This document shows positions 52,347 to 63,200 of a stretch of 64,000 bases of DNA, in pieces (within the stretch, counting starts at the first letter, position 1; each line of letters opens with the position of its first letter). A program made the translations under genes and the position numbers. Under the pieces are notes generated by a model. That model was not told the origin of the DNA and ran no database searches. It saw only the letters and a program-made list of their open reading frames with translations. The stretch comes from PMG-095 sp049324695 (GTDB taxonomy: Bacteria; Myxococcota_A; Polyangia; Polyangiales; Polyangiaceae), in the NCBI GenBank assembly GCA_049324695.1, contig JBMOMJ010000033.1, positions 1 through 64,000 on the forward strand, read 5' to 3'.

Positions 52347-53242
52347 GTGTTGGTCCCTCGTTTTTGGCCCTGCGCGTCGTAGCTGTAGAAGCCGCGGCCC
52401 GACTTTTTGCCCAGGTAACCAGCCGCCACCAAATTGCGGAGCAGCGTGGGCGGGCGATACTTGTCGTCCCCAATCTCGCGATGCAGCACCTCGGCGATGG
52501 CGAGCACGGTATCGAGACCGATCAGATCCGCGAGCTCGAGCGGGCCGAGTGGATGATTCAAGCCGAGCCGGGCACCTTGATCGATGTCCTCGGCGCTGCC
52601 CACGCCTTCCTGCAAAGCGAAGCAAGCTTCGTTCAAGAAGGGGAGCAGCATGCGGTTTACGATGAAGCCAGGGCTGTCTGCGCTGAGAATCGGCGTCTTG
52701 TCGAGGCGTTTACACAATCCGAAAATCAAATCGAGCGTGCCCTGGCTGGTCGCAACGCCGCGCACGATTTCCACTAGCTTCATGAGCGGCACCGGGTTCA
52801 TGAAGTGCATACCCACCACTCGGTCCGGTCGCGTCGTGGCAGCACCGAGGCGCGTGATGGAAATACTAGAGGTGTTCGAGGCGAGCACCGCGCCCGCCGG
52901 GGCGGCTGCGTCGGCGCGCTTGAACAGCTGAATCTTCAGCGCAGGATCCTCCGTGGCGGCTTCGACGACGAGCTCCGCCTCGGCAAGAGCTGCCTCGAAG
53001 CTCACTGCACGCAAGCGTTGCCGCGAGCCTTCGAGTTGGCTCGGCTCGAGCTTGCCTTTTTGCGCCAGGCGCTCGAGCCGGCCAAGCACCCCGCGCACCC
53101 CGGCGTCGGCGCGCTCGGGCGTGGCGTCGCATACGCTGACGTCGACGCCGGCCAGGCAGAACACCTGCGCTATGCCGCTTCCCATCTGCCCGGCCCCGAT
53201 CACCGCGACACGAGTCAGACCCTCAGCGTTCATTTCCGACAC
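52343..53242 (-). CDS. 3-hydroxyacyl-CoA (3-hydroxybutyryl-CoA) dehydrogenase
   Basis: 299 residues; a Met at 53233 is an alternative start. VAVIGAGQMGSGIAQVFCLA is the NAD-binding Rossmann motif; ASNTSSISITRLGA, GMHFMNPVPLMKLVEIV (catalytic His) and DSPGFIVNRMLLPFLNEACF are diagnostic, and NHPLGPLELADLIGLD closes the C-terminal domain. It oxidises 3-hydroxyacyl-CoA with NAD. It is directly coupled to the enoyl-CoA hydratase, giving two consecutive beta-oxidation steps. Confidence 0.95.
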   Translation of the reverse strand: MSEMNAEGLTRVAVIGAGQMGSGIAQVFCLAGVDVSVCDATPERADAGVRGVLGRLERLAQKGKLEPSQLEGSRQRLRAVSFEAALAEAELVVEAATEDPALKIQLFKRADAAAPAGAVLASNTSSISITRLGAATTRPDRVVGMHFMNPVPLMKLVEIVRGVATSQGTLDLIFGLCKRLDKTPILSADSPGFIVNRMLLPFLNEACFALQEGVGSAEDIDQGARLGLNHPLGPLELADLIGLDTVLAIAEVLHREIGDDKYRPPTLLRNLVAAGYLGKKSGRGFYSYDAQGQKRGTNT

Positions 53243-53293
53243 GTAACAATCGCCGCGAAACTGCGCAAGTCTTCGTGCTAGGCTCGCCAGCGC

Positions 53294-54157
53294 ATGCGTT
53301 CTGGGTTTGGGCCCAACGTGACGCTGGCTTTCGCGGTGTTGGTTGCATCAGTGTGGGCGGGCGCTTGCGCGCACACACCGAGCGCCAGCGAACGCGCGGT
53401 GGTACTCGCCGACAAGGGGCAGAACCAAGAAGCCGTGCAGCTGCTCGAGGCCGAACTCGCCAAGCGGCCGGCCCTGGTGCGGGAGCGGCGCCTGTTGATC
53501 CGGCTGCACGGCGCGCTCGGCGATCTCGGCCGCGCGCGCAACGAAGCGAATGTGCTTGCGAAGCAGCTCGGCCCAACCAGCCCGCTGCCGTGGCTCGAGC
53601 TCGGTCACGCGCATGAGCTTTGTCATCGTTATGATGTCGCGCTGGAGCTCTATGACTATGCGGCGGCGATCGCACCGAACGACCCGGCCGGCCCGAAAAC
53701 CGGAGGCATGCGCGCCGCTGCGTGGGGAGAGCTCGAAGCTGCCGAGCCTCGTCTCACTGAAGCCGTGCGTCGCGATGTGCGAGACGCGCGCTCCTTTCAT
53801 GCACTAGGTCTCGTACGCGCAAAGCTCGGCAATTTGGACGGCGCCGAACGTGCGTATCGCGACGGCGTCGCAAGTGATCCGAAGGGGCTCGATAATCGCA
53901 TTGGGCTCGCGACGCTCTGGCTCGTGCGCGGCGATGCAGCGCGCGTGCTCGCTGAGTACGAAGCAATTCTCCAACTTTATCCAAAGTTTGCTGATGCCGA
54001 GCTCGGTCGATCGTGGGCGCTGATTGAGCTCGGTCGGTTGACCGAAGCACAAGCCGCGCTCGACAAAGCGACGCGCCTCGGAGCTTCGCGGACGAGCATC
54101 GAGCGACAGCGCGCGTGGCTCGCCGAACGGCGTGCGAAGTCTGCGACAACCCATTGA
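53294..54157 (+). CDS. TPR-repeat lipoprotein
   Basis: 287 residues. A signal (LAFAVLVASVWAGACAH) ends in a lipobox-like Cys. Tandem TPRs follow across the whole mature part: VLADKGQNQEAVQLLEAELA, GHAHELCHRYDVALELYDYA, ALGLVRAKLGNLDGAERAYR, GLATLWLVRGDAARVLAEYE, SWALIELGRLTEAQAALDKA. Probably an outer-membrane-anchored assembly scaffold. About 110 bases upstream of the giant TPR gene. Confidence 0.8.
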   Translation: MRSGFGPNVTLAFAVLVASVWAGACAHTPSASERAVVLADKGQNQEAVQLLEAELAKRPALVRERRLLIRLHGALGDLGRARNEANVLAKQLGPTSPLPWLELGHAHELCHRYDVALELYDYAAAIAPNDPAGPKTGGMRAAAWGELEAAEPRLTEAVRRDVRDARSFHALGLVRAKLGNLDGAERAYRDGVASDPKGLDNRIGLATLWLVRGDAARVLAEYEAILQLYPKFADAELGRSWALIELGRLTEAQAALDKATRLGASRTSIERQRAWLAERRAKSATTH

Positions 54158-54268
54158 AAATCAGAGCCGGATCTCGGCTTGTAAGCCCCAGTCGAGCGGC
54201 GTAACGTGAGCGCCCACCCGAGGCGCGGATGCGCGCGTTACATCGGGTTGGTTGCACGGGTTGAAGGA

Positions 54269-57200
54269 ATGGATTCCCGAGAGATCCGCACGGCACTTGG
54301 AAAACTTCAGGCAGAGCCGGATGCCGAACAGGCATGGCAGGCGCTCACCGCGGCAGCAGCAGAGAAAGCAGGAGATCTTTCCGCCGCTGACTTCATTCAG
54401 CTGCTCGAGGCGGCTTCCGACGAGCACGCGAAAAGGGGCGAATGGCCTGCTGTCGCGCGCCTCTTGGAGCTAGCTGTCGCCGCTGCGCGCGATACCGAGC
54501 GCGAAGCCGAGTTGCTCGCAGCACAAGCCAAAGTGCTGAGCGAAGAGCTCTATGACGACGACGGCGCCGCGGTCGTGTACCTGCGGCTGCTGGAGCTGAA
54601 GCCGCAAGATCCTGTGGCGGTTGCTGCCATCGAAGAGAGCGACGGTCGGCGGCGTCGCATGGCGGAGCTCCACGAGAGCTACCTCACGGAGGTCGAGCGC
54701 GCGACAGACGACGTCTACAAGAGCTCGATGTTGATGCGCGCTTCCGAGCTGGAGCTGCGTTTCAGCGCGGTCGGCGCGGATTTGGATTCGGCGGTGGAAC
54801 GGCTCGAACAAGCCGTGCGGCTCGATCCAACCAACGTGCGCGCCGGGCGTTTGCTCGAACACGTTTATCGACGACGCGGAAGCTGGGAGGAGCTCGCTCG
54901 CGTGCTGGAGCGCATGGCCGATCGCGGTGAGCGACCGAGCGAACGTGTGCCCGCCGGCGTGCGCTTGGCGCGTGTCTACGCGCAGCATTTGAGCGACCGC
55001 GAGCGTGCCGCACGCGCGTACGACCGCGTGTTGCGCGACGACCCCAGCCACGTGGAAGCCAAGGCGTTTCTGTCTGAGCTCTACTCGACGGAAGAGCGTT
55101 GGGCAGAGCTAGTGTCGCTCTACGAACGTGAGCTCAAGTCGAAGGATTTGCACGACGCCGAACGTCTCGGCGACATGTTGCAAATCGCGATGCTGCACTG
55201 GAAGAAGCTCGGCCACCCGCAAGATGCGGAGCCGTGGTTCGAGCGCGTGCGCAAGGTCGATCCGACCAACGAAGGCATGCTCACCTTCTACCGGGAGTAC
55301 TGCCAATCGCTGGAAGACGATACACGGCTGATGGACGTGCTGCAGGGCGCCCAGCGCGCACTGAAGGACGGCACCAAGGAGAAGACGCGTCTTGCGCAAG
55401 AAATCGCGCGGCTCGCCGAGGGCCAGGCCAACGCTGCCAAGGCAATCGAGCAATACAAGAGCGTGCTGCGTCAGGATCCCGATAACGCCGAAGCGCGCGA
55501 GCGCCTGAAGACGCTGTACAAGCAGACCCAGGGCCACAACGCGTTGGTGGAGCTCCTGCGTCAGCAGCTCGAGCGCACGCCGCAAGACAAGTACGCCGAG
55601 CGCCTCGCGATTTTGCGCGAGGTCGCGACGGTGTATCGCCAATATCAAAAGAGCGACACCGCGCTGCTTTCGGTCTTGAACCAGATCGTGCAGCTCGACG
55701 ACAAGCTCGACGAGCACGACGTGCTCGAGCTACGCGAGATTGTCGCGCTCTACGAGAAGCTCGGGCGTCACCGCGAACTCATCACGCATCAGATCAAGCT
55801 CGCCGAGGTCACTCCCGATGTGGAGGAAAAGCGCGAGCTGTATCGCGCGGCGGCGCGGCGCTGGCTCGAGCAGTTCTCCAACGTGCAGAACGCGACCGAG
55901 GCGTACGCCAAGCTGCTCGCTGTTGCGCCAGACGATCGCGAAGCGCGCGAGCGGCTCGAGGAGCTGTATCGCAAGCGACGAGCGTGGAACGAGCTCTATG
56001 CTCTGTATGCTTCCGAGCTCGATCAGGCGGAGGGCGGCACGCGCCTCACGTTGCTGCGCGAGATGGCGCAGCTCGCTGCGGAGCGCCTGAATCGTTCCGA
56101 AGACGCGGTGCGCCTGTACAAGCAAATTTTGGAGGCAGAGCCGGAGCGCCTCGACGTGCTCGACGCGCTCGAAAAGCACGCCGAGCGCAATAAGGATTTT
56201 CGGACGCTGGCGGACGCACTCGAGCGTCGCGTCAACTTGGTTAGCGACGACGCGGCCAAGCTCGCTGGCTTGCAAAAGCTCGGCACGATTTACGCCGAGC
56301 AGCTTTCGGATACGAACGCCGCGGCGCGCACTTGGCGACGCGTGCTGGAGCTTTCGCCCGGGCACAATCGTGCGCTGCGTGTGCTGCGCGAAACCTATCT
56401 GCAGAACGCCGACTACGACGGGCTGGAGCAGCTCTACGCCTCACAGAACGATTGGGAAGGTTTGGCGGAGGTGCTGAGCAACGCCGCCGATCGCGCCAAG
56501 GATCCCAGCGCGCGCGTCGAGCTCAGCTATCGCACGGCGCGTGTGCTCGCGGAGCATTTGAATCAACCGGAGCGCGCGTTCCGATCCTACGAGCGCATTC
56601 TCGCTGCCGACCCGAGCGATACACGCGCGGCGCGCGCCTTGGTGCCGCTCTACGAGCGCGACGAGAAGTGGTCGCGTTTGCCGGCCCTGTACGAGCTTCT
56701 GCTCGAGAAGGCCGAAACGCCAGACGAGAAGCTTTCGCTGTTCGAGAAGCTGGTCGATGTCAGCGGCAAGCGCCTTTCGGATCGTCGCGCGGCGGCAACC
56801 TACGCACGCCGCGCCTACGAGTTTGCGCCCACACACCCGAGCGCCCTCGCTCTCTTCGAAGAGTCGTCGCGCGCGGCCGGGTCGTGGGACGTATTCGTCG
56901 ACGTGATCGGTGCACGCCTCGCGGCGGAGCCAGTGCCAGTCGCCGCGGTGGCGGAGGTGTCGTCGCCGACCGCCACGACCGACAAGAAAAAGGGCAAAAA
57001 GAAGGGTAAGAAAGGCGCCGCCGACGGGCTGGTCGCGAGCTCGCCGCAAAACGCGTTGCCCGAACCGCAGAACGCCGCTGCCGATCCGCTGGGTGATCGG
57101 CGCGTGGTGGAGCTGATGCTCGCGCGTGTGTACGCCGAGGAGCTCGGGCGCACCGACGACGCCGTGGCAACCTACAAACGCCTGCTGGATCGTGATCCGC

Positions 57201-60200
57201 TCGACAGCGAGGCGCGCGCACAGCTCGAAGCCATTTTGCGTCGAGAGGATCGGCGTGACGACCTGCGCTGGTTGCTCGAGTTGAAAGTGGACGCCGCCGG
57301 CGAGGAGCGCGAGAAGCTCGACCTGCTCGCGGAGTTCGCGGAGCTGGAAGAAGACGTATTCATGGCGCCCGAGCGCGCCGTGGCGCTGTATCGGCGCATT
57401 CTGGAGATCGACGGCAGCGACGAGCGCGCTCTGCGCGCGTTGCCCCGACTTTTGTTGGCGGCGGAGGACACCAAGGGTGCCGTCGAGATCATCGAGCGGC
57501 ACCGCAACGTGCTGGGTGGTGAGGCGCGCGCCGAGCGCGAGGCCGATTTGGCGGAGCTGTATGCCGAGCGGCTCAACCGCCCTGAGGACGCGCTGGAAAG
57601 CGCGATCGCGGCGCTGTCGTCGCCCGCCTGTGCGCCGCGGGCCATCAACGTGCTCGAGGGGCTGGTTCGCGTGGACGGCGTGCGCGCGAAAGCTGCGGAA
57701 GTGCTCGCCGATCGCTACGCCGAGTCGGGTGATGCTCGCAAGGAAGTGGTGGCGCTGGACGTCATGTTGGCGTGTGCGCGCGAACCGTCGGAGCGCATGA
57801 GCCTTTATCAGCGCCTTGCCGACGCGCAGGAGAAGAAGCTCTCGAGCTACGGCAATGCGCTCGACAGCATGTTGGCGGCGGTGCGCGAGTTCCCGAAGGA
57901 GATCGAGCTGTGGACGCGCGCCGACTTGCTCTCGGGCTTGGCAGGGCGGCCCACGGATCTCGCCGATGCTTACCGCGAGGTGCTGCGCCGCGAGTTGCCG
58001 GAGTCACTCGAAATCGAGTTGTCGGAACGGGCCGCGCACCTGCACGAGGACAAGCTCGGCGATCCGATGGGAGCGATTCCATATCTCGAGCGTGTGCTCA
58101 CGCTGGCTCCCAGCAACGAAGCTGCGTTTCAGCGGTTGAAGGACATTCTCACCGGCGCCGAGCGCTGGGCAGAGTTGGAAGCGCTCTACGATCGTGCTTC
58201 CAACGCCACGTCCGATCTCGAGCGTCGTATCGAGATGTTGGTCGAGGTGGCGCTGATCTGTGAAGAGATCATCGAAGATCCCGCCAAGGCGACGCGTTAC
58301 TACGAGCGCATCGTAGAGGCCGATCCGCTGCACGACGGCGCGGTGCGTGCGTTGGACCGCCTGTACGTGCGGCAGGGCCGCGACCGCGAGCTGTCTGCGT
58401 TGTTGGCGCGCCGGCTAGAGACAGCGCTGGGCGAGGAAGCCTTCGAGCTCAAGCTGCGCTTGGCGAAGCTGCAGCTCGATTTGCACGAGCCCGAGAAGGC
58501 GGTCGTGCACGTGGAAGACGTGCTGCGCGAGCGCGTTGGTAGCTACGAGGCGCGTAGTCTCGCCGAGCGCATGCTCGAAATCGGTCAGCTGCGGGTGCGC
58601 GCGGCGCGCATGTTGGAGCAGGTTTACGAGGCGCGCGACGAAATGCGCGAACTCGTGCGTGTGCTCGAGATCCGTCTGGAAGGTTTGACGCCGGGAGCAC
58701 CCGACGCCGACATCGAACGGCGCGAGCTCTTGCGCCGCATCGCTGGCCTGCGCGACGAGCGTTTGCACGACGACGAAGGCGCGCTGGACGCTTACGCGCG
58801 CCTGGTGCCGCTCGATCCGGTCGACGCCGATGCACGCGGCCGCTTGCGTGAAATTGGGCGGCGCCTGGGTGCTCATCCGCGCGTGGCTCGTGTGCTGGCT
58901 CAAGCCGCCGACAACGCGGACACCCCCGGGCTGCGCGGCGAAATCCTGATGGACGTGGCGCGCATCTACGAAGAGCTCGTCAACGACAAGACGGAGGCCG
59001 AGCGCGTCTATCGGCAGGTGCTCGACATCGATCGCAACGATCGCGAGCTCACCCTGCCGGCTGCTCGCGCGCTGGAACGCATCTACGCGGCCGCCGGAGA
59101 CAATCCGCGCCTCGTCGAAATTCTGCGTGTGCAAGTGACGCTCGAGGAGTCGCGCGAGGCCCGGCAGAAGTTGCTCGGCCGCCTCGGCGATTTGTGCGAG
59201 CGCGAGCTGCTCGACAACGAGGGCGCCATCATCTCCTGGAAGCAGCGCGTCGAGGAAAACCCCGACGACGAAGAGGCGCTGGCCGCGCTCGATCGACTCT
59301 ACGAAAAGACCGAGCGCTTCCGCGATCTCGTGGACGTGATGGCGCGGCGCCGCGAGCTGAGTACGGACGCGGAGCTGCGTCGTACATTGCTGGTGCGCAC
59401 CGCACAAACGCTGTGGCGCAAGCTGGAGTCGATTCCGGAAGCCATCGACGCTTGCCAAACTTTGCTCGCCGAGTTCGGTCCCGACGGCGAAACCTTCCGC
59501 TCGCTCGAGTCGTTATACCAAACCGCCGAGCGTTGGGACGATCTGGCTGACGTCTACGAGCGGCACATCGACGCAGCGGCGTCCGACACGGAGCGGCTCG
59601 AGCTTCTGGCCAAGCTCGGCGACTTGAAGCGCGAGCACTTGGCCGACGTTTCGGGTGCGCTCGAAGTTTATCGGCGCGCCCTGAAGCTCGACTCGCGCCA
59701 CACGGCGAGCCGCGGCGCGCTCGAAAAGCTGTTGGATTCGTCGGACGCCGCCGTGCGGCGTGAAGCCGCACAAACCATGCGGCCGATTTTGAGCTCGGAA
59801 GGCGCGCACGAGCAGCTCTTGCGCGTGATCGAAATCGAAATCGAGACGTCCGACGATGCGCATGAGCGCTTGCTCGGCTTGGAGGCGGCGCTGGGCGTAG
59901 CCGAAGGTCCACTCAACGATCCGCTGCGCGCGTTTGCCTACGCTGAACGCGGCATTCGCATCGCCGTGGGTCACACCGATCTCACGCCCTGGTTCGAACG
60001 CCTGTCTCGCCTGGCGAACCAAACCGGGCGCCACGCCGAGCACGTCAAGCTCTTGTGCGAAGTTGCTCCGGGCATCTTCGACGGCGAAGTTCAGCTCGAG
60101 ATCACGCTGAAAATCGCTGAGCTTGCGCGTCACCAACTCGCCGATCGCGAACTTTCGCGCGAGTACTATCGCAAGGCGCTCGACCTCCGCGGCGACGATC

Positions 60201-63200
60201 GCAAGGCATTGGTGGCGCTCGAATCGCTCTACGAAGAGAGCGGCGATGCGCAGAGCTTGCTCGAGATCTTGGAGCGTCGCGTCGACGTTGCGGAGAGCGA
60301 CGACGAACGCAAGCAGCTCATGTTTCGGCGCGCGCGGCTCCTCGCCGACGTGCTGGACGACAAAGCGCGCGCCATCGAGGTGTACGAGGCCATTCTCGAG
60401 CTCGGCATCGAGCGGCAGGCGCTGGACGCACTGGAGACGTTGTACACGGCAGTCGGGCGTTGGTCCGACCTGGTGACTCTGTATGAGCGTCAGCTCGATA
60501 ACGATCTGGGCTCCAAGCCGGATCTCCACGTTGCCATCGCGCGCGTAGCAGCGCGGCAGCAGCAGAACATCGATCGCGCCTTCGACGAGCTCGAACAAGC
60601 TTTGAAGCGCGAGCGTCAACACGCCGGCGCCATCACGGAGCTCGAGCGGCTGTTGGTCGAAGCGCCCGAGGCCGAGCAACGCGCGCGCGCGGCGGCCTTG
60701 TTGGAGCCGGTGTACCTATTGCGCGCGGACTTCACCAAGGTGATGGACGCGATTCGGGCGCGCCTGGAGTGCGCCTCCGATCCGGACGAGCGCCGTGTGC
60801 TGCTCACGCGGCTGGCCAAGCTGTATGAGGAGCAAAAGGAAGATTACCGCGCAGCGCTCGAGACCGTTGCCAAGCTGTTCCACGATGACGTGACCGACGC
60901 GGATACGGTGAGCGAGCTGGAGCGCCTCGCCAAGGTGGCCAGCGCGGAGCAGCGCCTGGCGGAGATTTACGCGTCCGAGCTCGCGCAAATCGAGACCGAC
61001 GACGCCAACAGCGCCAAGCTCGCGCGCCGCGCTGGCGAGCTGTTCGACTCGTTGGGGCAAGCCGATCGCGCGCTGGAGTCGTACCGGCGTGCGCTGCGTT
61101 TCGACCCAGAAAACACCGCACTATTCGGCGCGATCGACACGATTCTCACACGCCTGCGCCGCCACGAAGACCGGGTGCAGCTCTATCGCGAAGCCCTCGA
61201 GCATCGCTTCGAACCAGAAGCGCGCTTGGCCGCGTTGCATACCATCGCCGGTCTCGAACGCCGCGAGCTCGGGCGGCCCGATGACGCCATCGAGACGTAT
61301 CGCGCGGCGCTCGACGTGTCCGACACCGACGAGCGGGCGCTCGATGCTCTAACGGAGCTCTATCGTGAACGCGAGCGCTTCGCGGATCTTGCCGATTTGC
61401 ATCAGCGCCGCGCGGAAGCGGCGCCCAACGCTGCGCGAGCCAACGGCTTCCGCCTAGCGCTGGCGCGGCTCTACGTGCAGCAAGCGGAGCTCGATCGCGC
61501 CGTCGATCAGCTGGAAGAGATCGTGCGCGTCGATCCCTCTCACGGCGAAGCCATTGGTGAGCTCGAGGCCTTGCGCAAGTCTGACTCGCAGCGTCAGCGC
61601 GTGGTGGACATCTTGCGACCGCTCTACGAAGCGGCCGACGACTGGCGCCATCTGATTACGTTGAACGAGGATCGCTATGCGCTCGCGGAGAACGAGGCCG
61701 ATCGCGTGCAGGTGCTGCGCGAAACGGCCGAGCTCTGGGAGCGACGCGGCGGCGACGTGCGGCGTGCGCGCCGCGCCCTCGAAGCCGCAGTTCGCATCGA
61801 TCCCGATGACGCGGGCGTGCGCGCCGAATACGAGCGGCTGACCGAGGCCAACAGTGCCTGGGAGCACCTGGCCAAGACCTACGAAGAGGTGTTGTCGGCG
61901 CGCCCAGATCTGACGAGCCGCCGCGACATACTGGCGGTCCTGGCCGAGGTGCACAACGTGCGCCGCGATGATCCACGCAGCGCGCTCGATGCGTACGATC
62001 GCCTACGCGCCGCCGACGAGAGCGACATCGTGCCGCTCGAGAAGATGGAGGGCCTCGCCACGCTGCTGAGCGATTGGCCCACGTTGGTGCGCGTACTCAC
62101 TGCCAAGGCCGACTTGATTCTGGACGATGCCGAGCGCGCCAGCACCTGGCGCCGCATCGGTGAAGCCAAGCGCGACATGCTGGACGACGCGCGTGGCGCC
62201 ATTTCGGCGTACGAACGCGCGCTCGAGCTCGAGCCCGACAGCGCGTTCACCGTCGACTGCTTGATCGAGCTGCACGAAGCGCGCAACGACGCACGTCGTT
62301 TGGTCGAGCTGTATCAACGCCGTGTCGAGCTTTCGGATCCCGAGGACGGGGAGCTTCGCTTCCAGCTGCTGACCAGCGCCGCCCGTTGCTACGAAGAGCA
62401 GCTCTCGGATCGCCCACGCGCGATCGAGGCTTTGGTTTCGGCGCGCGAAGTGCAGCCGGGCTCCGACGCCGTGATCTCCGCGCTCAATCGGCTGTATCGC
62501 GCCGAGGGTATGTGGCACGAGCTGCTCGAGAATCTGCGCTTGCAGGTCTCCATGTCCGAGAGCGCCAGCACGCGCGCGGAGCTGCGCAAGGAGATCGCTT
62601 CGACTTTGGCCGAGCGCCTCGAAAACTTCGACGAAGCGCTGGAGGCTTATCGCGGCGCGCTCGACGACGCGCCCGATGATCTCGATGTGGTCGCCCGCGT
62701 GCGCACGCTCGGTGAACAACACGAAGAGCTGCGTCACGCGGTCTCGGACGTGCTGGTGCCGGTGTTGCGGCGCGGCGAGCGATGGGAGGAGCTCGCCAAC
62801 GTGCTCGAGCTGCGCCTGACGGTCGAACAGGATCCGTCCGATCGCATGGAGACGTTGATGGCGATCGCCGAGATTTTGGAGACGCGGCTGTCGCGCAACA
62901 ACGAGGCACTCACGGCGTTGCTGCGCGCCTTGGCAGAGCGCCCGGAGAATCCGCAGCTGCACCGCGAGCTCGAGCGCCTGGCGGAAGCGTCCAACGGCTT
63001 CGAACGCTACGCGGAGGCTCTCTCCGAGCGCGCCGGCGCAACCTTCGATCCCGATACGGCGAAAGATCTCTACGTGCGGCTCGGTCGCGTTTGCGAAGAG
63101 CGTCTGCACGATGATCGACGCGCCGTATCGGCGTACGCTCGCGCGCTGGAACAGGCCGGTGACCAACCGGAGCTGCTCGATGCGTTGGATCGCTTGTACG